DNA of 64,000 bases. Source: Mesorhizobium sp. ES1-1. Lineage in GTDB: Bacteria > Pseudomonadota > Alphaproteobacteria > Rhizobiales > Rhizobiaceae. The position numbers and the translations under genes are program-made. The DNA is taken from positions 1-64,000 of the forward strand of contig NZ_JAIUGX010000012.1 of assembly GCF_020164785.1 (NCBI RefSeq), written 5' to 3'. A model generated the notes under the pieces. It was not told the origin of the DNA and ran no database searches. It was given only the letters and a program-made list of their open reading frames with translations. Below, piece after piece: positions 18,501-27,056 of this stretch. Each line of letters begins with the position of its first letter. The first letter of the stretch is position 1.

Positions 18501-19585
18501 CGGCGAATGCCGAACAGGCTCCGGCGCCCGCCGCCGCGCCCGCCGATCAGGGCTCCGCCCCGGCCGCTTTCACAGCCTCGGCTGCGCCGGTCATGGCTGC
18601 CCCGATGGCCCCCGCCACGCCAGCAACGGACGCCGACACCCAGCCGACGGCGACTGCGCCGAACACCTCCAAGGACACCACCGGCTCGGTTCCACCCGCG
18701 GATGACGCCGTGGTGGCGACCTCGGCGAAGATCGACATTCCGGACGATGTCGGCCCCGCCGCGCTGCGCGACGCCGCCGCCAATGGCGACGCCAAGGCGC
18801 TGTTCGAGATCGGCTCGCGCTACGCGGAGTCACGCGGCGTCAAGGAAGACATGGTGGCGGCCGCGAAGTTTTATACCAAGGCGGCAGAGCTCGGCTTTGC
18901 GCCGGCGGAGTACCGGATCGGCAATTTCTACGAGAAGGGTATCGGCGTCGCGCGCGAAATCAAGAAGTCGAAGACCTGGTACCAGCTTGCGGCCGAACAG
19001 GGCAACGCCAGCGCCATGCACAACCTGGCCGTTCTGTTCGCCATGGCGGCAGATGGCGTGACCGACAATGAATCGGCCGCGCACTGGTTTCAGGCGGCGG
19101 CCGATCTCGGCGTCAAGGACAGCCAGTTCAACCTCGGCATCCTCGCCGCCAAGGGCGTCGGGATGAAGCAGAACCTCGAGGAATCCTACAAATGGTTCGC
19201 CCTCGTCGCCAAGACCGGCGACAAGGACGCGGCCGCCAAGCGCGACGAGATCGCCAATGCGCTGAGGCCCGAGCAGCTCGAACGCGCCCGCGCCGCGGCC
19301 GAATTGTGGAAGGCCAAGCCGCTGGATGCGGCGGCCAATTCAGCCGATATCCCCGAATCCTGGCAGACTGACAAGCCGCAGACGACAGCCAGCGTCGACA
19401 TGACCAAGGCCATCCAGAATATCCAGCGCATCCTCAACAAGAATGGCTACGATGCGGGAGGCGCCGACGGCAAGATCGGCCAGAAGACCAAGACGGCGAT
19501 CAAGGCGTTCCAGGGCGACAACAAGATGCCGGCGACCGGCGAGATAGACGAGAAGCTGGTCAAGGCCCTGCTGGCGCGCAAATAG
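15554..19585 (+). CDS. podJ: PodJ-like polar localization factor with Sel1 repeats and peptidoglycan-binding domain
   Basis: 1343 residues in the order known for Caulobacter PodJ. A long cytoplasmic coiled-coil region (about 1-640) with many short heptad-like helices is followed by a low-complexity linker and one membrane segment (about 883-903, ILMASTAILLALAGLQL). A Pro/Ala/Thr-rich periplasmic spacer leads to Sel1-type repeats (about 1065-1235). The C terminus is a peptidoglycan-binding domain (about 1283-1340, IQRILNKNGYDAGGADGKIG). Such proteins mark a cell pole and recruit pilus, holdfast or division regulators. The linker has four copies of a six-residue GQGT(I/L)G repeat at about 700-724. 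It is monocistronic. The Tad pilus locus lies 15 kb to the right. Confidence 0.88.
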   Translation: MNSKRSYLDTLNAGRQRRPQTTLEQLNRSLETLEQRLERTREDTMGRPDARRQGADAHPAAGPSAQQRWYEDPQTESRPNNPMRPAAAFEQNYQALARDIDRVRGQEDGVAMVGKIAGELRGMREELRHQMTAGLQREFETLRKDIERALRANATPGAQGKGSAELALEFERLSGAIHTLAEKSDDRSVNMLRLELEQVKAALDTLAREESVQKVDRRWDDFDRRWAAFEDRVDADQRKRSDDPGLSMLTDRLEQISNAVNNLPESLSLRSLEDKVRTLASAVDHFAGQQANRGSDTLGMIDERLDEISRAIVASTVAVQANAFDNEAFERIEKRIDSLAQQIEEVADDRPINQVVDRLSMLSGRVDELAGRADVPQQAIERLSRQIAMIADKIDQAPALPDADYIFQGLEQRFDVLSGMMERRQGDALEQGNMLFRDLERRLDEVADRLDQRMPQVDSAGLMDAIDARFSALAKRIETRVPDPAGEAAIRGLESRLDDISTRLDASAAQVAGIDPALIRSLEAQVAGLSAHLSKPSTPLPEFEDISPRLDEIEKSLAGTRDSILGAAREAAENAVRSLAGSSANMSAVSGLAQDLKTLETLTRRSDERNSRTFEAIHDTLLKIVDRLGSLEPDDSNDAVSELLAAAPVEPGSWRGVRRPKMTVNAPSMDIDEPMPMTGDMADLDSRAAAIMRDEPGAPGGQGTIGDQGTIGGQGTLGGQGTLGGPNTRTPAEAAAAAAMAALGSDTITDSRKPEERRGSMFSGLARALKGKKAAETPKLPGSAPIASIPSVALDEPLDPKIANRPLEPGSGAPDLNAIMKRVRDERGQPAKTGDTDASKSDFIAAARRAAQAAAAEAEALKRQSTLGGPVRALRIGDLLKARRKPILMASTAILLALAGLQLGKAFFADPVQVASTDDAPLVAPQPEKSASLDTAGPSKEDAQPPAMESAPASPVRQAEPSEPVTTDEIATQSTIAPGLEPSANAEQAPAPAAAPADQGSAPAAFTASAAPVMAAPMAPATPATDADTQPTATAPNTSKDTTGSVPPADDAVVATSAKIDIPDDVGPAALRDAAANGDAKALFEIGSRYAESRGVKEDMVAAAKFYTKAAELGFAPAEYRIGNFYEKGIGVAREIKKSKTWYQLAAEQGNASAMHNLAVLFAMAADGVTDNESAAHWFQAAADLGVKDSQFNLGILAAKGVGMKQNLEESYKWFALVAKTGDKDAAAKRDEIANALRPEQLERARAAAELWKAKPLDAAANSADIPESWQTDKPQTTASVDMTKAIQNIQRILNKNGYDAGGADGKIGQKTKTAIKAFQGDNKMPATGEIDEKLVKALLARK
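17654..17725 (+). repeat. Four-copy 18-bp tandem repeat inside podJ
   Basis: The core CCAGGGCACG recurs at 17656, 17674, 17692 and 17710, exactly 18 bases apart. It encodes about four copies of GQGT(I/L)G in the linker before the membrane segment. In-frame copy-number change would alter linker length without breaking the protein. Confidence 0.9.
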
Positions 19586-19777
19586 CAGCAGAGGCGTCGC
19601 TTCCACGACGTCCCTGCCACACATTTGCCTGTTAACTGATTGAGATGTTTTTTGTTTCGGCGGCGCGGCCTGGTTTGACTTTGCAGCACCTCCGGCGCAA
19701 GACCAAATGTGCCTGCCGGGGCAAGATGCCCGCAACGGTTGCATTCACCGACAGGCGGAACTGATCGAGACAGACGG

Positions 19778-20701
19778 GTGGGCATCTATCTCCCGATCGC
19801 GGAAATTTCCGTCAATGTCTTCGTGCTGCTGGCCATGGGCGCGGCGGTGGGTTTCCTGTCGGGCATGTTCGGCGTGGGCGGTGGCTTCCTCATCACACCG
19901 CTGCTGATCTTCTACAACATCCCCCCGGCGATCGCGGTCGCCACCGGCGCCAATCAGGTCATCGCCTCTTCCGTTTCCGGCGTCCTTTCGCACATGAAAC
20001 GAGGCACGCTCGATTTCAAACTGGGCGGCGTGCTTCTGGCCGGCGGCATCGTCGGTTCCACGGGCGGCATCTATGTCTTCGCCTTCCTGCGCCGGCTCGG
20101 CCAGCTCGACCTGTTCATCTCGCTGCTCTACGTCGTGCTGCTCGGCACGGTCGGCGGGTTGATGCTGGTGGAAAGCGTCAATGCGCTGCGCGCCACGCGC
20201 GGCGGTGCGGCGCCGGTGTTGAAGAGATCCGGCCAGCACAACTGGATCCACCGCTTGCCGCTGAAGATGCGGTTCAGGGCCTCGAAACTGTTTGTCAGCG
20301 TCATCCCGGTGCTTGGGCTGGGCGCCGGCATCGGCTTCCTGTCGTCGATCATGGGCGTCGGCGGCGGTTTCATCATGGTGCCGGCGCTCATCTATCTCCT
20401 CAAGGTGCCGACCAACGTCGTCATCGGAACCTCGCTGTTCCAGATCATCTTCACTTCGGCCTACACGACGCTGGTCCACGCGACCACCAACCAGACCGTC
20501 GATGTGGTACTGGCTTTCCTGCTCATGGCGGGTGGCGTTGCCGGCGCGCAATATGGCGCCAAGGCGGGCCAGAGGCTTCGCGGCGAGCAGCTGAGGGCAT
20601 TGCTGGCGCTGCTGGTTCTGGCGGTGGCGATCCGACTGGCCATCGATCTGTTTGTCACTCCGCCCAATCTCTATTCGCTGTCCGGCGCGGGCCTCAACTG
20701 A
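19778..20701 (+). CDS. TauE/SafE-family sulfite/organosulfonate exporter
   Basis: 307-residue integral membrane protein with about eight hydrophobic segments. The two internally repeated family blocks are present: GAAVGFLSGMFGVGGGFLITPLL near the N terminus and GLGAGIGFLSSIMGVGGGFIMVPALIYL in the second half. Family members export sulfite or sulfonate-derived anions across the inner membrane. I chose the GTG at 19778; the frame stays open upstream but that part is not membrane-like. The stop codon overlaps the next gene's start (TGATG), so the two are translationally coupled. Export of sulfite fits the soeABC genes 3.4 kb downstream. Confidence 0.88.
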   Translation: MGIYLPIAEISVNVFVLLAMGAAVGFLSGMFGVGGGFLITPLLIFYNIPPAIAVATGANQVIASSVSGVLSHMKRGTLDFKLGGVLLAGGIVGSTGGIYVFAFLRRLGQLDLFISLLYVVLLGTVGGLMLVESVNALRATRGGAAPVLKRSGQHNWIHRLPLKMRFRASKLFVSVIPVLGLGAGIGFLSSIMGVGGGFIMVPALIYLLKVPTNVVIGTSLFQIIFTSAYTTLVHATTNQTVDVVLAFLLMAGGVAGAQYGAKAGQRLRGEQLRALLALLVLAVAIRLAIDLFVTPPNLYSLSGAGLN

Positions 20702-21492
20702 TGGGCTGCCCAAAGGCACTCTCGACCCTCATCATGCTGTGCCTGCTTGCGGCCGCCGTGCCGTCCAGGGCACAGGTTCCCCTGACCGAGGGCATACAGA
20801 TCGGGCTCTCGACCGACAATGTGTCGATCACGGCCGGCTTTTCCGGCGCGGACCTGACCATCTTCGGTTCATTGGAAAACCCCGACCCGCTGGTTGCACG
20901 CCAAGGTCGCTATGACGTGATCGTCGTGCTGGAGGGACCGCCGCGACCGGTTGTGGTGCGCCGTAAGGACAGGGTGCTGGGCGTTTGGATCAATCTGGAT
21001 TCCGAAGCCTTCGAGAACGTGCCGATGTCCTATTCGGTGGCGACGACGCGGCCGCTGCAGGACATCACGGACCCGAACAGCTACAGGCAGTTGTCGCTCG
21101 GCGCTTCCAATCTCTACATGCAGCCCGCCGATGCTGGCGACAGCCCGGCGACTATCGAGGAATTCACGGCGGCGCTGCGCGAGCGGAAAGCAGCGACCGG
21201 CCTTTACAGTGAGAATGTCGGCGGCGTGCAGTTCCTGTCGCAGAATCTGTTCCGCGCAACGGTCAGGTTGGCGCCGAATGTTCCGGTGGGCACACACAAG
21301 GCACGAGCCTTCCTGTTCAAGAGCGGCCTCTTCATCAAGGAAAGCTCGGCCCAACTCGAAATCCGCAAATCCGGTTTCGAACAGTCCATCTTTCGCGTCG
21401 CCCACAATTATTCCTTCCTCTACGGCATCTTCGCCATCTCGCTGGCGATGCTGACGGGCTGGCTTGGACGGTTGGTCTTCCGAAAAGACTAG
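20701..21492 (+). CDS. TIGR02186-family conserved membrane-anchored protein
   Basis: 263 residues: a signal peptide (about 1-24, ending PSRAQ), a large periplasmic domain, and one C-terminal membrane segment (about 239-258). It resembles the TIGR02186 family of alphaproteobacterial proteins of unknown function, usually next to TauE/SafE genes. Here it overlaps the TauE/SafE stop by one base. It probably works with the exporter on the periplasmic side. No catalytic motif is visible. Confidence 0.8.
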   Translation: MGCPKALSTLIMLCLLAAAVPSRAQVPLTEGIQIGLSTDNVSITAGFSGADLTIFGSLENPDPLVARQGRYDVIVVLEGPPRPVVVRRKDRVLGVWINLDSEAFENVPMSYSVATTRPLQDITDPNSYRQLSLGASNLYMQPADAGDSPATIEEFTAALRERKAATGLYSENVGGVQFLSQNLFRATVRLAPNVPVGTHKARAFLFKSGLFIKESSAQLEIRKSGFEQSIFRVAHNYSFLYGIFAISLAMLTGWLGRLVFRKD

Positions 21493-21661
21493 TTCCATCG
21501 CCACAGGGGTTTTCCTTTCCCAGGGCATGCGTTAGACCGCCGCCTCCGGACGCGGCCCACGCGCGCGATAACTCAGTTTGGCAGGACGATCCGGTCATCC
21601 CGGACCACGGCGTGCGTGCGAAGACGCCGATCCGCTGCCCATGGCATGACAGGAAATGATG

Positions 21662-22918
21662 ATGCGACCAGCATTCGGCGGCATCGATTTCGGCACTTCG
21701 AATTCCACCGTCGGCGTGGTCCGCGACGGCCAGCCGCGGCTGGTCCCTCTCGAGGATGGCCAGGTCACGCTGCCAAGCGCCGTGTTCTTCAATTTCGAGG
21801 ACAACCGAACCTGTTTCGGCCGCGACGCTATCGCCAATTACACCGACAGCGTCGAGGGCCGGCTGATGCGCTCGCTCAAGAGCGTGCTCGGCAGTTCGCT
21901 GGCCCATGAGAAAACGCGCATCAAGTCGCGATCGATCGGTTTCATGGAGATCGTCGGCATGTTCCTCGGCCATCTCAGGAAGAGGTTGGAAGCCGATGCA
22001 GGCGGAACGGTTGAGACCGTGGTTCTCGGCCGGCCGGTGCAATTTGTCGACGACGATGCGGAGGCCGACGCGAAGGCGCAAGACGAGCTCGAAAGCGCGG
22101 CACTCGCGCAAGGCTTCAAGCATATCGCCTTCCAGTTCGAGCCGATCGCCGCGGCGCTCGACTACGAGCGCAAGGTGACCCGGGAGGAACTGGCGCTGAT
22201 CATCGACATGGGTGGCGGCACATCCGACTTTTCGGTGGTGCGCGTCTCGCCCCAGCGCGCCCGATCGCCGGACCGCAAGGACGACATCCTGGCCAGCCGT
22301 GGCATTCATATTGGCGGCACGGATTTCGACCGGCTGCTGAGCATCGCCCATGTAATGCCGCAACTCGGCTATCTCTCCCCGACCAAGGACGGCAAGCGCA
22401 ATCTCCCGGCAAGCTACTTCATCGATCTTGCGACATGGCAGCGTATCAACCTGGTCTACACCGCCAAGGCGATGACGCACCTTCGACAGATCCGTTACGA
22501 GGCCCAGCTCCCCGACCTTGTCGACCGCTTCATCCGCATCGTCGAACATCGCTACGGGCACGCCCTTGCCGCATTGGTCGAGAAAGCAAAGATCGAACTG
22601 ACCGGCCAAGCATCCGCTGAAGTAGCGGTGAAGCTGCCGGGCGCGGACTTCTCGGCCGAAATCACGCGCGCCGGGCTGGAAGCCACGATTGCCAAGGACA
22701 TTGAGCGGATCACGGCAACGGTGGGAGAAACCATCCGAAACGCACAGGTGAAACCTTCCGACATTACCGCAGTGTTCCTGACCGGCGGCTCGACGGCGAT
22801 CCCTTTGGCGAGGCGCGAAATCCTGTCGATGGTACCGCGCGCATCCGTCATCGAGGGCGACATGTTCGGCTCGGTCGGGCTCGGCCTGGCGTTGGACGCC
22901 GAGCGCAAGTTCGGCTGA
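21662..22918 (+). CDS. Short Hsp70-family protein (YegD-like)
   Basis: 418 residues, against about 640 for DnaK. The actin/Hsp70 ATPase motifs are clear: FGGIDFGTSNSTVGV at the N terminus, LIIDMGGGTSDFSVV, and AVFLTGGSTAIPLAR near the end. The protein stops after the nucleotide-binding domain, so the peptide-binding domain is absent, as in E. coli YegD. Three ATG codons run in a row from 21656; AGGA lies 7 bases before the third, which I chose. Clients are unknown. It lies between the sulfite exporter pair and the LysR gene, but a role in sulfite metabolism is not shown. Confidence 0.88.
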   Translation: MRPAFGGIDFGTSNSTVGVVRDGQPRLVPLEDGQVTLPSAVFFNFEDNRTCFGRDAIANYTDSVEGRLMRSLKSVLGSSLAHEKTRIKSRSIGFMEIVGMFLGHLRKRLEADAGGTVETVVLGRPVQFVDDDAEADAKAQDELESAALAQGFKHIAFQFEPIAAALDYERKVTREELALIIDMGGGTSDFSVVRVSPQRARSPDRKDDILASRGIHIGGTDFDRLLSIAHVMPQLGYLSPTKDGKRNLPASYFIDLATWQRINLVYTAKAMTHLRQIRYEAQLPDLVDRFIRIVEHRYGHALAALVEKAKIELTGQASAEVAVKLPGADFSAEITRAGLEATIAKDIERITATVGETIRNAQVKPSDITAVFLTGGSTAIPLARREILSMVPRASVIEGDMFGSVGLGLALDAERKFG

Positions 22919-22938
22919 CGCCGCGCGACCTCCACCGA

Positions 22939-23847
22939 TTATTGCTCCCTTGAGGCGGAGCCTTCGACCCCCGCGATCAGATGCGCCTTCAGTGCCATCT
23001 GGGCGAGGCTTGCCTGCCGATCACGGTGGGTGATCATGGCGAAGTCGCGTTTGGGCAAGTCGAGCGGCACCGTCCGGAGGCTGCCTTCGGCGACGGCCCG
23101 CGCCACGACGAGTTGCGAGATGATGGTTGCGCCGGCGCCCGCTTCGACAGCCTGGCGAATGGCCTCATTGCTTGGCAGGACCAGGAAGATCTGCAGGTCG
23201 GCGAGAGAAATGCCATCCCGGCGCGCCAGGTCTTCCAGCACCTCACGCGTGCCAGACCCGCCCTCGCGGATGATCCAGCGCAAGTTCTTTATATCAGGCC
23301 GGCCGGTCGCGACTTCGGCGATAGCGGGATGGGAGTTGGCGACGACCAGCATCAGCGCGTCGGTGTCAACCTTGGCGCGCCGCAATATGTCGGACTCGGT
23401 GCGTCCCTCGACCAGGCCGAGATCCGCCGCGCCATCGAGCACATTGGCCTCGACCTGCCTGGTGTTGCCGATACTGACGCTCAGCCTGACAGCGGGATAG
23501 GCTTCGTGAAAGGATGCCAGCCGGCGCGGCAACCAATAGCTTGCGATGGTCTGGCTGGCGGCAATCGATAGGCTACCGGTGACCGTCTGCGAAACATGTT
23601 CAAGCACGTTGCGCGCGGCGGCGGCACGCTCGAGCACGGCCTTCGCCTCGGGCAGGAACCGGTGACCCGTCTGGGCAAGTTCGATGTTGCGGCCAACGCG
23701 GTTGAACAGATGGACGCCGTGCTGTTCCTCAAGCGCGCGGATGGCAGCCGACGCCGCCGACTGGGAGATGCCCAGCAACGCGGCCGCCTTGGTCATGTGG
23801 CCGCGCTCGGCGACGGCGACGAAGATGCGCAACTGGTCCAGCGTCAT
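22939..23847 (-). CDS. LysR-family transcriptional regulator, divergent from soeABC
   Basis: 302 residues. The N-terminal helix-turn-helix (about 1-60, MTLDQLRIFVAVAERGHMTKAAALLGISQSAASAAIRALEE) is followed by the two-lobed effector-binding domain. It resembles the CysB/CbbR-like side of the family. The ATG at 23847 gives the canonical MTLDQLR start; a TTG at 23865 is less likely. It is divergent from soeA, with an inverted repeat between them, so it may regulate the sulfite dehydrogenase. The inducer is unknown. Confidence 0.88.
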   Translation of the reverse strand: MTLDQLRIFVAVAERGHMTKAAALLGISQSAASAAIRALEEQHGVHLFNRVGRNIELAQTGHRFLPEAKAVLERAAAARNVLEHVSQTVTGSLSIAASQTIASYWLPRRLASFHEAYPAVRLSVSIGNTRQVEANVLDGAADLGLVEGRTESDILRRAKVDTDALMLVVANSHPAIAEVATGRPDIKNLRWIIREGGSGTREVLEDLARRDGISLADLQIFLVLPSNEAIRQAVEAGAGATIISQLVVARAVAEGSLRTVPLDLPKRDFAMITHRDRQASLAQMALKAHLIAGVEGSASREQ

Positions 23848-24028
23848 ACGCCCATTAAGAACCAATATGGATCGAATTTACAAGAACAACTGATTAGACA
23901 GATCGATAGGTTTATTCTACGTTTTTAGGTGAAGTTGGAAAAAACTCGCGATCGTGGTGCAGCGAACTAGATGATCAGGCGGTTGAGATCCCTGTTGGCC
24001 CGTTGGATTGGCGGCATCCAGCGGTTTT

Positions 24029-24054
24029 TTCCCGGTGATCGCTATCACCCGGAA
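24029..24054. promoter_or_regulatory. Inverted repeat upstream of soeA, candidate LysR operator
   Basis: TTCCCGGTGAT and ATCACCCGGAA are 11-bp arms with one mismatched pair and a 4-base spacer, 72 bases upstream of the chosen soeA start. Such a site could bind the divergent LysR protein or form a hairpin. Function is inferred from position. Confidence 0.4.
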
Positions 24055-24125
24055 GCGCATTACATGCGCGGGCCGGGGCCAAGGACGCGAGCCCGATCCG
24101 CAGGTTGCGCCGACAGCTCGGGATC

Positions 24126-27056
24126 ATGATGAAGGGATCGCCGCGCGGCGCGAATTCGGCACCGTCGCAACGTCCGCTTGCCGACACAACCGCGCCTGAT
24201 GAGGGCGACGGCGTCAACACCTCGCCCAGCATTTCCGACAGCATCGCCAAGACCACCTGCTACATGTGCGCCTGCCGTTGCGGCATCGACGTGCACATCA
24301 AGGATGGCAAGGTCCGCTACATCAACGGCAACAAGGACCACCCGGTCAATCGCGGCGTAATATGCGGCAAGGGCAGTTCGGGCATCATGCAGCACTACAG
24401 CCCGGCCCGGCTGAAGAAGCCTCTTTTGCGAACCGGCCCGCGCGGCTCCGGCGAATTCCGCGAGATCGAGTGGGAGGAAGCGCTCTCCATCGCAACGGAT
24501 CGGCTTTCCGGCATCCGCAGGACGGAGCCCAAAAAGCTCGCCTTCTTCACCGGTCGGGACCAATCGCAGTCGCTAACCGGCTGGTGGGCCAACCAGTTCG
24601 GCACGCCTAACTTCGCCGCCCATGGCGGCTTCTGCTCGGTCAACATGGCGGCGGGCGGGCTCTACTCGATCGGCGGCTCGTTCTGGGAATTCGGCGAGCC
24701 CGACTGGGAAAACACAAGGTACTTTATGCTGTTCGGCGTTGCCGAAGACCACGATTCCAATCCGATCAAGATCGGTTTGGGTAAGCTCAAGGCGCGCGGC
24801 GCCAAGGTGGTGTCGGTCAATCCGTGCCGGACAGGCTATAATGCAATTGCCGATGACTGGATCGGGATCCGCCCAGGTACCGATGGCCTGTTCGTCTTCG
24901 CGCTCATCCACGAGTTGCTGAAGGCCGGCCGCGTCGATCTCGACTATTTGCTGCGCTATACCAACGCCCATCTCCTCGTCCTGCAGGAGCCTGGAGCCGC
25001 CGATGACGGGCTGTTCGTGCGCGACGCCGACGGCAACCCACTGGCATGGGACAGGGTACTGAAGACCTCCGTAGACGCAGCGAACCCGGAAGCAAAACCG
25101 GCGCTGACGGGGAGCTTCGAGATTGATGGCCGTGGCTGTACGCCGGTGTTCCAGCTGATCGCCGACCGCTACCTCGATGCCAGCTATGCGCCAGATGCGG
25201 TGGCGGAGCGTTGCGGCATCAGCGCCGATACGATCCGCCGGATCGCCGCCGAACTCGCCCATGTCGCCTTCGAACAGACGATCGAGTTGCCGGTGCCGTG
25301 GACCGACTGGGCCGGGCGTCGGCACGAGACGATCAAGGGCCGGCCGGTTTCAATGCATGCCATGCGCGGCATCTCCGCTCATTCGAACGGCTTTCACACC
25401 TGCCGCGCCATTCATCTGCTCCAGGTGCTGCTCGGCACCGTGGATGTTCCCGGCGGCTTTCGTTTCAAGCCGCCCTATCCCCGGTCGGCGCCGCCGGGGC
25501 CCAAGCCCGCCGGCAAGAGCGTCAAGCCGATGACGCCGCTGGGCGGCATGCCGCTCGGCTTCGTTTGCGGGCCGGACGATCTGCTCGTCGACGAAGCCGG
25601 TACGGCGCTTCGCATCGACAAGGCCTATTCCTGGGACGCGCCGCTGGCGGCGCACGGCCTGATGCACACCGTTATCCGCAATGCCTGGGCCGCCGATCCT
25701 TATCCCATCGATACGCTGATGATGTACATGTCGAACATGGCATGGAATTCCTCGATGAATACCGTCGAGACGATCGCGATGCTGACCGACCGGGACGAGG
25801 CCGGCAACTACAAGATCCCGTTCATCATCTATTCGGACGCCTATTATTCCGAGACCGTGCCGTTCGCCGATCTCGTGCTGCCGGACACCACTTATCTCGA
25901 GCGCCATGACTGCATCAGCCTGCTCGACCGGCCGATAAGCCATGCGGACGGTCCAGGCGACGCCATTCGCCACCCCGTCGTCAAACCAGATCGCGATGTG
26001 CGGCCGTTCCAGTCTGTGCTGATCGAGCTTGGCGCGCGCCTCGGCCTGCCCGGCTTCGCCAATGAGGACGGCTCGGCTAAATATGCCGATTACGCCGATT
26101 ACATCGTCAACCATGAGCGCACGCCCGGCATCGGCCCCCTCGCCGGCTGGCGCGGCAAGGACGGTGCCTCGATCGGCAAGGGAGAGCCCAATCCGGACCA
26201 GTTGCAGCGCTATATCGACAATGGCGGCTTCTGGCATCACGACTTCGCCCCTGACCAACGCTACTACAAGATGGCCAACCGCTCCTATCTCGACCTTGCG
26301 GTGCAGATGGGCTTCATCCCGAAGGCGGAGCCGATCGTCTTCCAGCTCTATTCCGAGCCCTTGCAGCGCTTCCGGCTGGCCGCTCGCGGCCATGGCAGCG
26401 TGGTGCCGCCGAACAGCGAGCGCCAGCGCATCGAAACTTACATGGATCCGCTGCCGTTCTGGTACGTGCCGTTCGAGGAAGCGGCCGTAGACCTTGAAAA
26501 ATATCCGCTGCACGCGCTGACACAACGGCCGATGCACATGTACCATTCCTGGGGTTCGCAGAACGCGTGGCTGCGGCAGATCACCAGCCAGAACCGGCTG
26601 TTCGTGCATCATCGAACCGGCGCCCGTCTCGGCCTCGCCGATGACGACTGGGTTTGGATCGAGAGCATCAACGGCAGGGTGAAGGGGCAGATCAAGCTCG
26701 TCGACGGGGTGAACGAAAGCACGGTGTGGACCTGGAATGCGATCGGCAAGAGGCGCGGCAGCTGGGGACTGAAGGATGACGCAGCCGAGAGCAACCGCGG
26801 CTTCCTGCTCAACCATATCATCGGCGACCAGACCAAGGCGGACACGCACGGTAGGCGCTATTCGAACTCCGATCCTGTGACTGGCCAGGCGGCATGGTTC
26901 GACCTGCGAGTGCGCATCGTTAAATGCGCGGCCGAAGAAGCCGGTTTCACGGAGCCGCAATTCGAGCGCTTCCATGAACCGCCGCAACACCAACCCGCGC
27001 CCGAAATCCTTCGCTTCGGCGCGGAATTCGGCTCGAACCGGGAAGCCGCCGAATGA
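24126..27056 (+). CDS. soeA: Sulfite dehydrogenase, molybdopterin catalytic subunit (SoeA-type)
   Basis: 976 residues, DMSO-reductase superfamily. An N-terminal [4Fe-4S] motif, CxxCxxxC with a fourth cysteine (about residues 45, 48, 52 and 80), precedes the molybdopterin domains. A probable molybdenum-ligand cysteine is near 170 (GGFCSVNM). The C-terminal domain binds the second guanine dinucleotide. There is no usable Tat signal, so it acts in the cytoplasm, as SoeA does in sulfite oxidation to sulfate. The start is uncertain: ATG 24126, ATG 24129 and TTG 24105 are open, with no strong ribosome-binding site. The stop overlaps soeB by 4 bases (ATGA). Formate or polysulfide enzymes are alternatives, but the soeABC layout beside a sulfite exporter favours sulfite. 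Confidence 0.83.
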   Translation: MMKGSPRGANSAPSQRPLADTTAPDEGDGVNTSPSISDSIAKTTCYMCACRCGIDVHIKDGKVRYINGNKDHPVNRGVICGKGSSGIMQHYSPARLKKPLLRTGPRGSGEFREIEWEEALSIATDRLSGIRRTEPKKLAFFTGRDQSQSLTGWWANQFGTPNFAAHGGFCSVNMAAGGLYSIGGSFWEFGEPDWENTRYFMLFGVAEDHDSNPIKIGLGKLKARGAKVVSVNPCRTGYNAIADDWIGIRPGTDGLFVFALIHELLKAGRVDLDYLLRYTNAHLLVLQEPGAADDGLFVRDADGNPLAWDRVLKTSVDAANPEAKPALTGSFEIDGRGCTPVFQLIADRYLDASYAPDAVAERCGISADTIRRIAAELAHVAFEQTIELPVPWTDWAGRRHETIKGRPVSMHAMRGISAHSNGFHTCRAIHLLQVLLGTVDVPGGFRFKPPYPRSAPPGPKPAGKSVKPMTPLGGMPLGFVCGPDDLLVDEAGTALRIDKAYSWDAPLAAHGLMHTVIRNAWAADPYPIDTLMMYMSNMAWNSSMNTVETIAMLTDRDEAGNYKIPFIIYSDAYYSETVPFADLVLPDTTYLERHDCISLLDRPISHADGPGDAIRHPVVKPDRDVRPFQSVLIELGARLGLPGFANEDGSAKYADYADYIVNHERTPGIGPLAGWRGKDGASIGKGEPNPDQLQRYIDNGGFWHHDFAPDQRYYKMANRSYLDLAVQMGFIPKAEPIVFQLYSEPLQRFRLAARGHGSVVPPNSERQRIETYMDPLPFWYVPFEEAAVDLEKYPLHALTQRPMHMYHSWGSQNAWLRQITSQNRLFVHHRTGARLGLADDDWVWIESINGRVKGQIKLVDGVNESTVWTWNAIGKRRGSWGLKDDAAESNRGFLLNHIIGDQTKADTHGRRYSNSDPVTGQAAWFDLRVRIVKCAAEEAGFTEPQFERFHEPPQHQPAPEILRFGAEFGSNREAAE

